Source: Niveispirillum sp. SYP-B3756 (GTDB taxonomy: Bacteria > Pseudomonadota > Alphaproteobacteria > Azospirillales > Azospirillaceae). From it: a stretch of DNA of 64,000 bases. The translations under genes were made by a program, and so were the position numbers. The notes below the pieces were generated by a model. The model made no database searches, had not been told where the DNA came from, and worked only from the letters and a program-made list of their open reading frames with translations. Positions 52,070 through 61,569 of the stretch are shown piece by piece. The stretch is from positions 1 to 64,000 of the forward strand of contig NZ_WIDQ01000014.1 of the NCBI RefSeq assembly GCF_009495745.1, read 5' to 3'. The stretch's first letter is position 1; each line of letters starts with the position of its first letter.

Positions 52070-52819
52070 TCAAAACCCGTTTGAGTTGCCGTTTGATCTG
52101 CATGGGTACAGGTCCGTCTGTCGCCAATCGACCGGGAGCCTGAAATGTTCGATCAGCGCCTTTTCGCCAAGGCTGGTGATCAGCAGGGCACGTCCCGCCG
52201 GGGCCTTGGCCAGCCACTGCATCTCCAGCAGCCGGCTTAGCAGGATGGCACCCAATCGCCCGGCCAGATGTGGGCGTCGTTCGCTCCAATCCAGGCAGGT
52301 TCGGCATAACGGGCGCTTGCCCGGCATCGTCGTCTGCCCAATTCCTAAAGCATCGAACAGATGTTGGCCCGAGCGGGTGATCTGACCGGCCCCATCATCC
52401 AGGATGATATGACCATCGGCTTGAAGCTGGTCGGTGATGGCGACGGCGAGTCGACCCGCCATATGGTCGTAGCAGGTGCGGGCCAGCCGGAGAGCGACCT
52501 CCCGTGGGCCGGTCGGGTGGTGGCGTCGCGGGGCCATCGCCGCCACCGTCATCAGCGCGTGCAGGGCCTGCGCGACCTCTGGTGTTGCCAGACGGGAATA
52601 GCGGTGACGGCCCTGCTTTTCAACGGCGACCAGCCCGGCATCCGCCAGCTTGGCCAGATGGCCGCTGGCGGTCTGGGCTGTCACGCCGGCGCTGGCCGCC
52701 AGTTCCCCCGCCGTCAACGCCTTTCCCCCCATCAAGGCAAAGAGGATGTTGGCGCGGGCGGTATCCCCGATCAGCGCGGCAATTGTGGCCAGCATATTGG
52801 CGGAAATGACAGCGGACAT
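52070..52819 (-). CDS. ArsR-family winged-helix regulator with extended C-terminal domain
   Basis: A 249-residue regulator. Residues about 5-85 are an ArsR winged helix (DTARANILFALMGGKALTAG, then AASAGVTAQTASGHLAKLAD). The C-terminal part is much longer than in classic ArsR and holds a CxxC in PLCRTCLDWSERRPHLAG, a motif I recall from a subgroup of such regulators. The two Cys might bind metal or sense redox. It is divergent to an EamA transporter gene with 128 bp between them and probably regulates it. The ATG at 52819 fits the domain. Confidence 0.82.
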   Translation of the reverse strand: MSAVISANMLATIAALIGDTARANILFALMGGKALTAGELAASAGVTAQTASGHLAKLADAGLVAVEKQGRHRYSRLATPEVAQALHALMTVAAMAPRRHHPTGPREVALRLARTCYDHMAGRLAVAITDQLQADGHIILDDGAGQITRSGQHLFDALGIGQTTMPGKRPLCRTCLDWSERRPHLAGRLGAILLSRLLEMQWLAKAPAGRALLITSLGEKALIEHFRLPVDWRQTDLYPCRSNGNSNGF

Positions 52820-52947
52820 GGATGCAGGGTAGCAATGCCGGGCTGATTGGTCCCAATCAAAAGCTTCGGTCCAGGCCGAAACATGCCATCGGTGCAAAGT
52901 GATAGTAGAGCAGACGAATTCATTGCCGATCTGGAGTTGATGGCATC

Positions 52948-53850
52948 ATGATCAAGGAACGCCCGGCTGTCCGGGCTGATTTCGCTCTGCTTGTGCTGCT
53001 GGCGGCGCTGTGGGGGGGCTCTTACAGCTTCATCAAGGTTGGCGTGGCCACCATACCGCCCATCACGCTGATCGCCGGACGGACCCTGATCGCCGGCCTG
53101 CTGCTGCTGGCTTTACTGGGATGGCGCGGCATCAGCCTGCCAAGTGACGCGGCAACCTGGCGGCGTTTCCTGGTGCAGGCCTGCCTTAACAGCGTGCTGC
53201 CCTTCACCTTGATCGCCTGGGCGGAATTGCGGATTGATGCCGGGCTGGCCGTCATCCTGAATGCCACCACACCGATCTTTACCTTTCTGTTGACCCTGGT
53301 TGCATCCCGGCACGAGGCGGTAACGGGGCGGAAGGCGATGGGGGTGCTGTGCGGGTTGTTCGGCACCTGCCTGATCGTCGGCATGGAGGCGCTGAACGGG
53401 ACGGGGGATGCGGTATGGCCGCAGTTGGCGGTCGTGCTGGCCACCGTCTGTTATGCGGCGGCGGCCATCTTCGGCAAACGTTTCGCAGGAATGGACCCGA
53501 TGTTGCCGGCAGCGGGTTCGTTGATCTGCGGGGCGGCGTTGCTGCTGCCGGTCAGCCTGATGGTGGATCGGCCCTGGAACCTGCAACCCTCCGCCGCATC
53601 GCTGGCGGCGTTGCTGGCCCTGTCGATCTTTTCAACGGCGTTGGCCTTCGTGATTTATTTTCGGCTGGTCGCGGTGCTGGGCTCTGTTGGGGTGACAGCC
53701 CAGGGATATTTGCGGGTGCCCATCGGGGCGGCGATCGGCGTGCTGCTGCTGGGCGAAACCCTGGCATCCACCGCCTGGGCGGGATTGGCCTGTGTGCTGG
53801 CAGGGGTTATCGCCATGACGCTGCCGGCACGTCGCGTCGCAGCGGCTTGA
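52948..53850 (+). CDS. DMT-superfamily (EamA) transporter
   Basis: A 300-residue inner-membrane exporter with ten hydrophobic segments as two EamA repeats, the first with LLAALWGGSYSFIKVGVATI. GGAG lies 11 nt before the ATG at 52948. It is divergent to the ArsR-type gene, so expression is likely induced by whatever that protein senses. Substrate unknown; it is a different branch from the EamA protein at 4422. Confidence 0.83.
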   Translation: MIKERPAVRADFALLVLLAALWGGSYSFIKVGVATIPPITLIAGRTLIAGLLLLALLGWRGISLPSDAATWRRFLVQACLNSVLPFTLIAWAELRIDAGLAVILNATTPIFTFLLTLVASRHEAVTGRKAMGVLCGLFGTCLIVGMEALNGTGDAVWPQLAVVLATVCYAAAAIFGKRFAGMDPMLPAAGSLICGAALLLPVSLMVDRPWNLQPSAASLAALLALSIFSTALAFVIYFRLVAVLGSVGVTAQGYLRVPIGAAIGVLLLGETLASTAWAGLACVLAGVIAMTLPARRVAAA

Positions 53851-53887
53851 AGGCGGGCGGGCGGAAAGGGAACATTCCGCCACAGCA

Positions 53888-54409
53888 TCATACCTTGATG
53901 TTGACGCCCTTCGTCGCCTCTTCCCGTGTTGCCATGTTTCCATCGAGGGTGGTGAAATATTTTGCCGATTTTGCTAATTGATCGGGGTGCAGGCCCATGG
54001 CGGTAAGTTCTGCCCACATGGCGGCAGGATTTGCCTGCTGGCGGTATTTATCGGAAATAGTATCAATCGTCTTTTGCTGGTCGGCGCTGACGAAGGGCAT
54101 GTAACCGCGTTCGTTGGCCGGCAGCGCCATCTGGAAAGCCAAGGGCGGATCGCCTTCCTTCCCGTACGGGCGGCCGTGTGTCTGCTCAAACTCTTGTTGT
54201 CGCTTGCGGATTTCATTGTTCCGTTGCGCGTCATAGGCTGCCCGGTCCTTCTTCAGGGACGCCATTTCCTCCCGCTGCTGGTTGGCCGGATCGGTCGTTG
54301 CGGTTCCTTTGCCGGTGGTCGGCGCCGGGGTGCTGCTGTTGCTGACCGGGGATTTCACCTGCAACCGCGAAAGGATTGCCGAGGGCGAGAACATAGAGTT
54401 GATGTTCAT
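53888..54409 (-). CDS. Conserved-looking hypothetical protein
   Basis: I do not recognise this 173-residue protein. It has no signal peptide or membrane segment. A Ser/Thr/Pro-rich stretch at about 18-42 precedes a charged helical region (REEMASLKKDRAAYDAQRNN) and a C-terminal part with FVSADQQKTIDTISDKYRQQ. AGGAGG upstream supports the ATG at 54409. It faces lspA on the other strand and no partner is evident. Confidence 0.65.
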   Translation of the reverse strand: MNINSMFSPSAILSRLQVKSPVSNSSTPAPTTGKGTATTDPANQQREEMASLKKDRAAYDAQRNNEIRKRQQEFEQTHGRPYGKEGDPPLAFQMALPANERGYMPFVSADQQKTIDTISDKYRQQANPAAMWAELTAMGLHPDQLAKSAKYFTTLDGNMATREEATKGVNIKV

Positions 54410-54676
54410 GGAGCACGTCCTCCTGCGTGAGAAATTTTATGTCGGAAGACAAGCAACTTCTGTACCGTCGAAATTCGAACCAACGGCAAGCCGGCAGCAA
54501 CAGGTCTGCCGGTCCTTCATCGACCGCTTTTGCCTTTGGGCCGCAGAATTGTTGACGCCGTGGCGCCCGCTGCTACCATCCGGCGGAATTTCGTCGGGCT
54601 GTGCGGCAGGTTGCCGCCTTTCCGCCGTGTTTGGAGCATAGAAGGCCGGTCATGCGGGCCGGTTGGGAGTTGATTG

Positions 54677-55222
54677 ATGGCGTTTGATGGGGCGGCGGCG
54701 GTTCTGCCACGGGCGCGGGTGATGCGGGTGATCGGGATGGTGGCCTTGGTTGCCTTCATCCTTGATCAGGTGTCCAAGCAATGGGTGCTGTCCAATGTGC
54801 TGCCGTGCCTTTCGGGCCCGACGGGGCCTGGATGTGCCGTCAATTCGCCGTTTATTGAGCTGACTTCCTTCTTCAACATCGTCATGGTGTGGAACTTCGG
54901 TGTCAGCTTCGGCCTGTTTGCCAGTGGCGCGGATCTGATGCCCTATGTGCTGATCGGCGTGTCCCTGCTGATCAGCGGTTTGCTGATTGCCTGGGTCTGG
55001 CGGGGGGCCACCCGGTTGGCCGCCCTGGCGGTTGGCATGGTGGTTGGCGGTGCCATGGGGAACGTGATCGACCGGCTGCGTTTCGGGGCGGTTGCCGATT
55101 TCCTTGACTTTCACCTCGCGGGCTGGCACTGGCCGGCATTCAATGTTGCGGATGCCTGCATCGTTGTCGGCGTGGGGCTGCTGTTGCTCGACGGGCTGTT
55201 GTCGCCGTCGCAGCCGCGTTAA
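54677..55222 (+). CDS. lspA: Lipoprotein signal peptidase (SPase II)
   Basis: LspA cleaves the signal peptide of prolipoproteins before the lipid-bearing Cys. The 181-residue membrane protein has four hydrophobic segments and the two catalytic Asp in GNVIDRLRFGAVADFLDFH and FNVADACIVVG. GGGAG at 54665-54669 supports the ATG at 54677. The lipoproteins at 55263 and 27903 are expected substrates. It heads the lspA-DUF3035-M16-M16 block. Confidence 0.94.
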   Translation: MAFDGAAAVLPRARVMRVIGMVALVAFILDQVSKQWVLSNVLPCLSGPTGPGCAVNSPFIELTSFFNIVMVWNFGVSFGLFASGADLMPYVLIGVSLLISGLLIAWVWRGATRLAALAVGMVVGGAMGNVIDRLRFGAVADFLDFHLAGWHWPAFNVADACIVVGVGLLLLDGLLSPSQPR

Positions 55223-55262
55223 TCTACGTTACTTGCGCTTTGAATAAGGTACGGATCGGACC

Positions 55263-55769
55263 ATGGGTGTGTACAAGCAGATGCGTAACGCCGTCCCGGC
55301 CCTGGCGCTGATCGCCGTTGCAGGGTCGCTCTCCGGTTGCGGCCTCCTCGGCAATCGCGGTGCGCCGGATGAGTTCCAGGTGGTGTCGCGGGCCCCGCTG
55401 GAGGTGCCGCCCGATTTCAACCTGCGTCCGCCGCAGCCGGGCAGCCCTCGCCCGCAGGAACTGGAGCGCGATACCCGCGCCCAGTCTTCCATGTTCGGCG
55501 CCAGCAGCGCCGGCACGGGTGCCTTGGTCGATCCGCGCACCAACCCGGCACAGAGCAAGGGCGAAGGCGCCCTGCTGTCGCTGGCCGGTGCCGATCAGGC
55601 CAACCGTGATATCCGTGCCATCGTCGACCGGGAGAATCCGGGCGTCGTGGTGGCGGATAAGGGCCTGGTTGACCGGCTGCTGTTCTGGAAGGATGGCGCG
55701 CCGAATCCGGAGATCGTGCAGCCCGGCAAGGAGCCGACGATCACCCGCAAGGAAAGCACGGCCAAGTAA
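55263..55769 (+). CDS. DUF3035-family lipoprotein
   Basis: A 168-residue outer-membrane-associated lipoprotein with lipobox LSGC (Cys26). The mature start EFQVVSRAPLEVPPDFNLRP is the DUF3035 hallmark; the rest is hydrophilic. The family regularly follows lspA in alphaproteobacteria. It has been tied to outer-membrane beta-barrel assembly by association only, so function is not settled. A terminator follows the gene. Confidence 0.85.
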   Translation: MGVYKQMRNAVPALALIAVAGSLSGCGLLGNRGAPDEFQVVSRAPLEVPPDFNLRPPQPGSPRPQELERDTRAQSSMFGASSAGTGALVDPRTNPAQSKGEGALLSLAGADQANRDIRAIVDRENPGVVVADKGLVDRLLFWKDGAPNPEIVQPGKEPTITRKESTAK

Positions 55770-55794
55770 GCTTCGCTGCTGAGCCGTTGTTTGA

Positions 55795-55823
55795 AAGCCG
55801 CCGGCCTGTCCGGCGGCTTTTTG
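55795..55823 (+). terminator. Terminator after the DUF3035 gene
   Basis: AAGCCGCCGG (55795-55804) pairs perfectly with CCGGCGGCTT (55810-55819) around cctgt, then TTT. The M16 pair therefore likely has its own promoter. Confidence 0.85.
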
Positions 55824-55958
55824 TTTTGCATGAAAGCGATTTAATGCGCGTCCAGGCGGGAATCGCTTGGCGCGTCGATCCCCCGGCGGCACACTGCGAC
55901 CCATTCGTGACCAGGCCATCCTTCCCGGTCACGCCCGTTGCTGGGAGGTTGCAGTATA

Positions 55959-57458
55959 GTGAGAACCCATCCCGTCATCCCGGCCCGGCGCGGGGCCGGG
56001 CGGCGCTTGCGGGCGCTGGCCACCGGTGCAGCGCTCTGCCTGCTGTCGGCTGGTATCGCCGCCCCCGCCATGGCCCGCGTCTTCGATCCGGAGACCTTCA
56101 CCCTGTCCAATGGGATGCAGGTGGTTGTCATCAACAACCCGCGCGCCCCCGTGGTCAGCCACATGGTGTGGTACAAGGTCGGCTCTGCCGATGAACATGC
56201 GGGCAAGTCCGGCATTGCCCATTATCTTGAACATCTGATGTTCAAGGGCACGTCCAAGCTGAAGCCGGGCGAATTCTCCCGCACGGTGGCCCGCAATGGC
56301 GGGCGCGACAATGCCTTTACCTCCACCGATTACACGGCCTATTTCGAGAATATCGCGCGTGACCGGCTGGAACTGGTGATGTCGATGGAGGCCGATCGCA
56401 TGACCGGCCTGAAACTGACCGACGCCATCACCCTGCCGGAACGTGACGTCATCAAGGAGGAACGGCGCCAGCGGACGGATAATAACCCGTCGGCCCGGCT
56501 TTATGAACAGTTGGCGCCACTGCTGTTCGTGCATCACCCCTATGGTACGCCGATCATCGGCTGGATGCATGAGATCCAGGGGCTGACCACCCAGGACGCG
56601 CTGGATTTCTACAAGATCCATTACGCGCCCAACAATGCCATCCTGGTGGTGGCCGGCGATATCACCGCCGCGCAACTGAAGCCGCTGGCTGAAAAGACCT
56701 ATGGCAAGCTGAAGCCGGTGAAGGACATGCCGCCGCGCGTGCGGGTGACAGAGCCGCCGACGGAAGGCGCACGCCGCATCAGCCTGACCGACGCCCAGGT
56801 GCGCCAGCCCAGCTGGATGCGGCTGTGGAAGGCCCCCAGCTATAATGATGGCGACAAGCAGTATGCCTATGCGCTGCAGGTGCTGGAAACCATCATGAGC
56901 GGCGGGGCCACCAGCCGGCTGTACAAGTCGCTGGTGGTAGACCAGGGTGTGGCCACCAGTGCCTCCATGTGGTACGAGCCGACGGCGCTCAACCTGGGTA
57001 CCATGGGCCTTTCCGCCTCCCCCGTTGCCGGCGGCAAGGTGGAGGTGGTGGAACAGGCGATGGAGGCTGAGGTTGCCAAGCTGCTGAAGGATGGCGTGAC
57101 GGCGGCGGAGGTGGAGAATGCCAAGACCCGCCTGAAACGCGATGCCATCTTCGCCCGTGACAGTTTGCAAGGCCCTGCCTATGCCTTTGGCCAGGCGCTG
57201 ACCACCGGCCAGACCGTGGCCGATGTTGAGGCATGGCCCGACAATATCGCTGCGGTGACGGTGGAGCAGGTGAATGCGGCAGCCCGCGCCGTGCTGGCCC
57301 AGGATAACCATGTCACCGGCATCCTGCTGCCCGATCCCAATGCCCCCCCGATGCCCGGGGGGGCGGCCCCGGCGCTGGGTAAGCCCAATATGAGCACCGG
57401 TTACTACAGCCCGACCAGCCTGATCGGCGACATGCTGGGTCGGGAGGTCACGCCATGA
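55959..57458 (+). CDS. M16 zinc peptidase, catalytic subunit
   Basis: A periplasmic insulinase-type protease of 499 residues. After a signal peptide (ALCLLSAGIAAPAMA) comes the inverted zinc motif HYLEH in SGIAHYLEHLMFKGT near residue 90, with the third ligand Glu expected near DVIKEERRQRTDNNP. The GTG at 55959 has GGGAGG 10 nt upstream. It overlaps the next gene by ATGA. The pair should form a heterodimer like other bacterial M16B proteins. Confidence 0.9.
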   Translation: MRTHPVIPARRGAGRRLRALATGAALCLLSAGIAAPAMARVFDPETFTLSNGMQVVVINNPRAPVVSHMVWYKVGSADEHAGKSGIAHYLEHLMFKGTSKLKPGEFSRTVARNGGRDNAFTSTDYTAYFENIARDRLELVMSMEADRMTGLKLTDAITLPERDVIKEERRQRTDNNPSARLYEQLAPLLFVHHPYGTPIIGWMHEIQGLTTQDALDFYKIHYAPNNAILVVAGDITAAQLKPLAEKTYGKLKPVKDMPPRVRVTEPPTEGARRISLTDAQVRQPSWMRLWKAPSYNDGDKQYAYALQVLETIMSGGATSRLYKSLVVDQGVATSASMWYEPTALNLGTMGLSASPVAGGKVEVVEQAMEAEVAKLLKDGVTAAEVENAKTRLKRDAIFARDSLQGPAYAFGQALTTGQTVADVEAWPDNIAAVTVEQVNAAARAVLAQDNHVTGILLPDPNAPPMPGGAAPALGKPNMSTGYYSPTSLIGDMLGREVTP

Positions 57459-58825
57459 GGATCACCATGCTGTTCCGTCGCACCGCGCTGGCGCTGGCCG
57501 GTGCCTGCGCCCTGTTTATCGGGCTGGCACTGCCCGCCGCTGCCATCAATATCGAAAAGGTGGTCAGCCCGTCGGGCGTGGAAGCCTGGCTGGTGCGCGA
57601 CACCAAGAACCCGATCATTGCCATCCAGTTTTCATTCGAGGGTGGCACGGAACTGGACCCGGCCAACAAGCTGGGCCTGGCGATGCTGACCGCCGGCACC
57701 CTGGATGAGGGGGCGGGCGATCTGGATTCCCAGGCTTTCCAGGGCAAGCTGGAGGATAACTCCATCTCGCTGGGCTTCAGTGCCGGGCGGGACGAGTTCG
57801 AAGGGTCGGTCACCACCCTGCGGGAGACGAAGGACACCGCCTTCGACCTGTTGCGGCAGGCTCTGACCAAGCCACGCTTCGATAAGGAAGCGGTGGAGCG
57901 GGTGCGCGGCCAGATGATTGCGGGCTTGCGCCGGTCGCAGGCCGACCCCAGCTATTGGGCGCAGCTGGCTCTGTCGGAGAGCCTGTTCCCCAACCATCCC
58001 TATGGGCGACCCCAGCGCGGTACGCTGGAGACCCTGCCGGCCATCACCCGTGACGATCTGCTGGCCTTTACCCGCACCCGGCTGGTGCGGGACGGGCTGA
58101 AGGTGGCGGTTTCCGGCGACATCACCGCCGCCGAACTGGCCCCGGTGCTGGACCAGATTTTCGCCAGCCTGCCGGCCAAGGGCGAACGCGCCCCAGTGGC
58201 GGATATCAGCCCGGCCAATGGCGGCCGCACCATCGCCGTGCCCCGCCCGATTCCCCAGACCATCATGGTGATGGCCCAGGAAGGTTTGCGCCGCAATGAC
58301 CCGGACTGGTACGCCGCCACGGTGCTGAACTATGCGCTGGGCGGCGGCGGCTTTTCCTCCCGCCTGATGGACGAGGTGCGGGAAAAGCGCGGTCTGACCT
58401 ATGGCGTGGGTTCCGGCCTGGCACCCTATGACCATGCGGCGTTGATCAGCGTCAGCGGCTCCACCATGAATGAGAAGGCGGGGCAGGCCATCGACCTGAT
58501 CAAGCAGATTTGGGGCGAGGTGGGCAAGAACGGCATTACCGAGGCCGAACTGAACGACGCCAAAACCTATCTGACCGGCAGCTTCCCGCTGCAATTCACC
58601 AATAACGGGGCCATTGCCGGCCTGTTGCTGTCGGTGCAGCAGGAGGATTTGGGCATTGATTACCTGAACAAGCGCAATGACTTGATCAATGCGGTGACGC
58701 TGGCTGACGTGAAGCGGGTTGCCGCCCGCCTGCTGGACCCGGCCAAACTGACCACCGTGGTGGTGGGCCAGCCTGCCGGCGTGAAGCCCGATCAGCAGCT
58801 TTACGCCACCCCGGTGAAAGGCTGA
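57455..58825 (+). CDS. M16 peptidase-like partner subunit without zinc site
   Basis: A 456-residue M16 paralogue with signal peptide (ALAGACALFIGLALPAAA). At the place of HxxEH it reads LGLAMLTAGTLDEG, so it cannot bind catalytic zinc. It keeps the Arg/Tyr substrate-binding pair in GGGGFSSRLMDEVREKRG followed by LTYGVGS. This matches the non-catalytic subunit of an M16B heterodimer. It overlaps the catalytic gene by 4 bp. Confidence 0.9.
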   Translation: MRITMLFRRTALALAGACALFIGLALPAAAINIEKVVSPSGVEAWLVRDTKNPIIAIQFSFEGGTELDPANKLGLAMLTAGTLDEGAGDLDSQAFQGKLEDNSISLGFSAGRDEFEGSVTTLRETKDTAFDLLRQALTKPRFDKEAVERVRGQMIAGLRRSQADPSYWAQLALSESLFPNHPYGRPQRGTLETLPAITRDDLLAFTRTRLVRDGLKVAVSGDITAAELAPVLDQIFASLPAKGERAPVADISPANGGRTIAVPRPIPQTIMVMAQEGLRRNDPDWYAATVLNYALGGGGFSSRLMDEVREKRGLTYGVGSGLAPYDHAALISVSGSTMNEKAGQAIDLIKQIWGEVGKNGITEAELNDAKTYLTGSFPLQFTNNGAIAGLLLSVQQEDLGIDYLNKRNDLINAVTLADVKRVAARLLDPAKLTTVVVGQPAGVKPDQQLYATPVKG

Positions 58826-58832
58826 GGGGAGC

Positions 58833-58864
58833 GCGGCCCCGGTGTGGATGCCGGGGCCGTTTCA
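58833..58864 (+). terminator. Terminator after the M16 pair
   Basis: CGGCCCCGG pairs with CCGGGGCCG around tgtggatg and TTT follows. It lies about 10 bp after the stop. Confidence 0.75.
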
Positions 58865-59007
58865 CCAGACGTGAACGTTTAAATTTTGGGACTGGTTGCT
58901 CCATCCCTGCCAATAGGGCGGGCCAGGATATTGGCCGTGACCGGCCCGCGCCAGATGGCTTGCCGAGCCAAGGGCGTGGATGGCCCGCCCGGCGCATGAG
59001 GGAAAAC

Positions 59008-59053
59008 AAAACCTCCCTGGATCGGTCACGATCAAGGGAGGTTGATATAATTC
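59008..59053 (-). repeat. Repeated terminator-like hairpin element, copy 2
   Basis: CCTCCCT (59012-59018) pairs with AGGGAGG (59035-59041), with GGTC/GATC inside. On the minus strand TTTTGTTTT follows the stem, so it would terminate phoB transcription 88 bp after its stop. Compared with 225-270 five of 46 bases differ, and the outer pair change is compensatory. Both copies have the same orientation and the same distance class behind a response-regulator gene. Confidence 0.75.
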
Positions 59054-59128
59054 GGATCGCCCCGATACTGAAAACAACATTGGGCGATCCGATGGGGTTC
59101 CCATTCTTCATTCAGGCAGCGCCTGAAA

Positions 59129-59836
59129 TCACATCGTCGTCTTGGTATCCAGCGCGTAGCCGGCGGAACGGACAGTGCGGATTACATCCTGATCATCCGT
59201 CTCATTCAGCGCCTTGCGCAGCCGGCGGATATGCACATCCACCGTCCGCAACTCGACATAAACATCATGCCCCCAGACGATATCCAGCAATTGCTCGCGG
59301 GAGAAGACGCGGCCAGGATGTTGCATGAAATGGCGCAGCAGGGCGAATTCCTTCGGCCCCAGATGGATATCTCGGCCGCTGCGCCGTACCCGGTGGGCTG
59401 CCAGATCCATGGAGATGTCGGAGAAGCGCAGCATCTCTTCCGCCAGGGCCGGTGCGGCCCGGCGCAGCACGGCGCGGATGCGGGCCACCAGCTCGGTCGG
59501 GCTGAAGGGCTTGGACAGATAGTCATCGGCACCGCTGTTCAGGCCGCGCACCTTATCCGCCTCCTCACCCCGCGCCGTCAGCATGATGACAGGGATGTCG
59601 CGGGTTTTGGGGTTGCGGCGGAGCTGGCGGCAAACCTCCAGCCCGCTCATCAATGGCAGCATCCAGTCCAGCAGCACCAGATGCGGCGTCCTCTCATCAG
59701 CCAGCAACAGGGCCTCTTCCCCATCATTGGCGGTTATGACGCGGAAACCCTCGCGCTCCAGGTTGTAGCTCAGCAGGGTGACGAGATCGACCTCGTCCTC
59801 CACAACCAAAATCAACGGCTTCAAGGCGGAGTTCAT
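59129..59836 (-). CDS. phoB: Phosphate-regulon response regulator PhoB
   Basis: PhoB activates phosphate-starvation genes by binding Pho boxes. The 235-residue OmpR-type regulator has a receiver with VVEDEVDLVTLL, the phospho-acceptor Asp in LVLLDWMLPLMSGLEV and Lys in YLSKPFSP, and a winged helix with VELRTVDVHIRRLRKAL. The ATG at 59836 fits the family start. It follows phoU by 44 bp. phoR is not in the window. Confidence 0.95.
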   Translation of the reverse strand: MNSALKPLILVVEDEVDLVTLLSYNLEREGFRVITANDGEEALLLADERTPHLVLLDWMLPLMSGLEVCRQLRRNPKTRDIPVIMLTARGEEADKVRGLNSGADDYLSKPFSPTELVARIRAVLRRAAPALAEEMLRFSDISMDLAAHRVRRSGRDIHLGPKEFALLRHFMQHPGRVFSREQLLDIVWGHDVYVELRTVDVHIRRLRKALNETDDQDVIRTVRSAGYALDTKTTM

Positions 59837-59880
59837 AGCGATTCCAGTCAAACGTCGAAGGGACGCACAATCAAAGAGGA

Positions 59881-60618
59881 TTAAAGCTGCTCAGGGGAAC
59901 CGACAACAACGTCGGTATCCAGTACGGTGAAGCTGGAACGATCGCCCTTCGGCCGTTCGGCATTCAAGGGCTGTCCTTTTACCAGATAATGGATGTTCTC
60001 CGCGATGTTGGTCGCGTGGTCGCCGGCACGTTCCAGGTTCTTGGCGATGAACAGCAGGTGCGTGCAGGGGGTGATGTTGCGCGGGTCTTCCATCATATAG
60101 GTCAGAACTTCGCGGAACAGGCTGGTATAAAGATCGTCCAGCTCAGCATCCCGGTGCCAGGCGGCGATCGCCTTTTCGACATCGCGGTCGATATAGGCGT
60201 CCAGCACTTCTTTTAGCATTTCCTGCACCAGCCGGCCCATGCGCGGGATGGCGGTAGCCGGCCGCATCACCGGCAACTGGGCCAGCGCGATGGAGCGCTT
60301 GGCGATATTGGCCGCATAATCGCCCGTACGCTCCAGATCGGCCGAAATTTTCAGCGCCACCAGCACTTCACGCAGGTCCACACCCACGGGCGCGCGCAGC
60401 GCCAGCATCCGAATGGCATCATGCTCGATCTGGCGCTCAAACTCATCCAGGCGGGCATCGCCCTGCATGACTTTGGTGGCACCCTCGACATCGCGGCGCC
60501 CAACGGCCTGCACGGCCGCCTCCACCTGCGCTTCGACCACGCCACCCATCTGGGCGATCTGGTTGGAGAGACGCAGAAGCTCCTGCTCGAAGGATTTGAC
60601 GGTATGTTCGGTGCCCAT
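59881..60618 (-). CDS. phoU: Phosphate signalling protein PhoU
   Basis: PhoU couples the Pst transporter to PhoR and prevents excess phosphate uptake. The 245-residue protein consists of two three-helix bundles, each with the metal-binding pattern ERTGDYAANIAKRS and ERAGDHATNIAENI. It begins MGTEHTVKSFEQELLRLSNQ. It sits between pstB and phoB. Confidence 0.95.
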   Translation of the reverse strand: MGTEHTVKSFEQELLRLSNQIAQMGGVVEAQVEAAVQAVGRRDVEGATKVMQGDARLDEFERQIEHDAIRMLALRAPVGVDLREVLVALKISADLERTGDYAANIAKRSIALAQLPVMRPATAIPRMGRLVQEMLKEVLDAYIDRDVEKAIAAWHRDAELDDLYTSLFREVLTYMMEDPRNITPCTHLLFIAKNLERAGDHATNIAENIHYLVKGQPLNAERPKGDRSSFTVLDTDVVVGSPEQL

Positions 60619-60722
60619 GATCGGCCCCTCTGCTGGTGTGCAGGCATCTGCCCTTTCTCAGACCGCAACGGCGGGCTGGCGGGCAGGACCAGGGATCGGC
60701 GGCGCCGACCCAGAAATCGTGC

Positions 60723-60752
60723 ATATCGGCCCCGGCATACCGGGGCCGATAT
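60723..60752 (-). other. Perfect 13-bp hairpin between pstB and phoU
   Basis: ATATCGGCCCCGG (60723-60735) and CCGGGGCCGATAT (60740-60752) form a perfect stem with a four-base loop. No T-run follows on the minus strand, so it may be an RNA-stabilising or processing site within the pst-pho transcript. Confidence 0.65.
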
Positions 60753-60761
60753 CAACCCGGG

Positions 60762-61565
60762 TCAGCCGTAACGGCCGGTAATATAACCCTGGGTGCGCTC
60801 ATCACGCGGATTGGTGAAGATTTCCTCCGTATTACCCACTTCCACCAGATCGCCCAGGTGGAAGAAGGCAGTACGCTGGGACACGCGGGCCGCCTGCTGC
60901 ATGTTGTGGGTCACGATGGCAATCGTGAAGCTTTCACGCAGCTCGTCGATCAGTTCCTCGATATGCGCCGTGGCAATCGGGTCCAGGGCCGAGCAGGGCT
61001 CGTCCATCAGGATGACTTCCGGGCTGACGGCAACGGCGCGGGCAATGCACAGGCGCTGCTGCTGACCGCCGGACAGGCCGGTTCCCGGTTCCTGCAAGCG
61101 GTCCTTCACCTCGTTCCACAGGCCGGCCCGCTTCAGCGAACGTTCGACGATCTCATCAAACTCATCCTTGCGGGTGGCCAGGCCATGCAGCTTGGGACCG
61201 TAGGTGATGTTGTCATAGATCGATTTCGGGAACGGATTCGGCTTCTGGAACACCATGCCGACACGGGCGCGCAACTGCACCACGTCCAGCTTGGGATCGT
61301 AGATATCCTCACCATCCAGCAGGATCTTGCCTTCCACGCGGCAGATGTCGATCGTGTCGTTCATCCGGTTCAGCGTGCGCAGAAAGGTGGACTTGCCGCA
61401 GCCCGAGGGACCGATCAGGGCCAGAACCTCGTTCTGGTAGACATCGACATTGACGCCGTGCAGGGCACGCTTGGCGCCATAGAACACCTTCACGTCGCGG
61501 GCGCAGACCTTCACCGGCTGCGTGGAGACGGCTTCCATATTCTTGGTCAGGGTCGTCGTATCCAT
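60762..61565 (-). CDS. pstB: Phosphate ABC transporter ATPase PstB
   Basis: ATPase of the high-affinity phosphate transporter. The 267-residue protein has Walker A in [19 protein letters not shown], the signature [15 protein letters not shown] and Walker B in [13 protein letters not shown]. The ATG at 61565 is 4 bp after the pstA stop. Confidence 0.96.
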   Translation of the reverse strand: MDTTTLTKNMEAVSTQPVKVCARDVKVFYGAKRALHGVNVDVYQNEVLALIGPSGCGKSTFLRTLNRMNDTIDICRVEGKILLDGEDIYDPKLDVVQLRARVGMVFQKPNPFPKSIYDNITYGPKLHGLATRKDEFDEIVERSLKRAGLWNEVKDRLQEPGTGLSGGQQQRLCIARAVAVSPEVILMDEPCSALDPIATAHIEELIDELRESFTIAIVTHNMQQAARVSQRTAFFHLGDLVEVGNTEEIFTNPRDERTQGYITGRYG

Positions 61566-61569
61566 TTTC

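Larger units (their letters stand above)
58826..59128. other. Convergent gap with terminator, GC-rich repeats and repeat copy 2
   Basis: About 300 bp without a gene between the M16 pair and phoB. It holds a plus-strand terminator at 58833-58864, a GC-rich inverted repeat (GCGGGCC near 58918 with GGCCCGC near 58943) and the second copy of the terminator-like repeat at 59008-59053. Confidence 0.6.
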
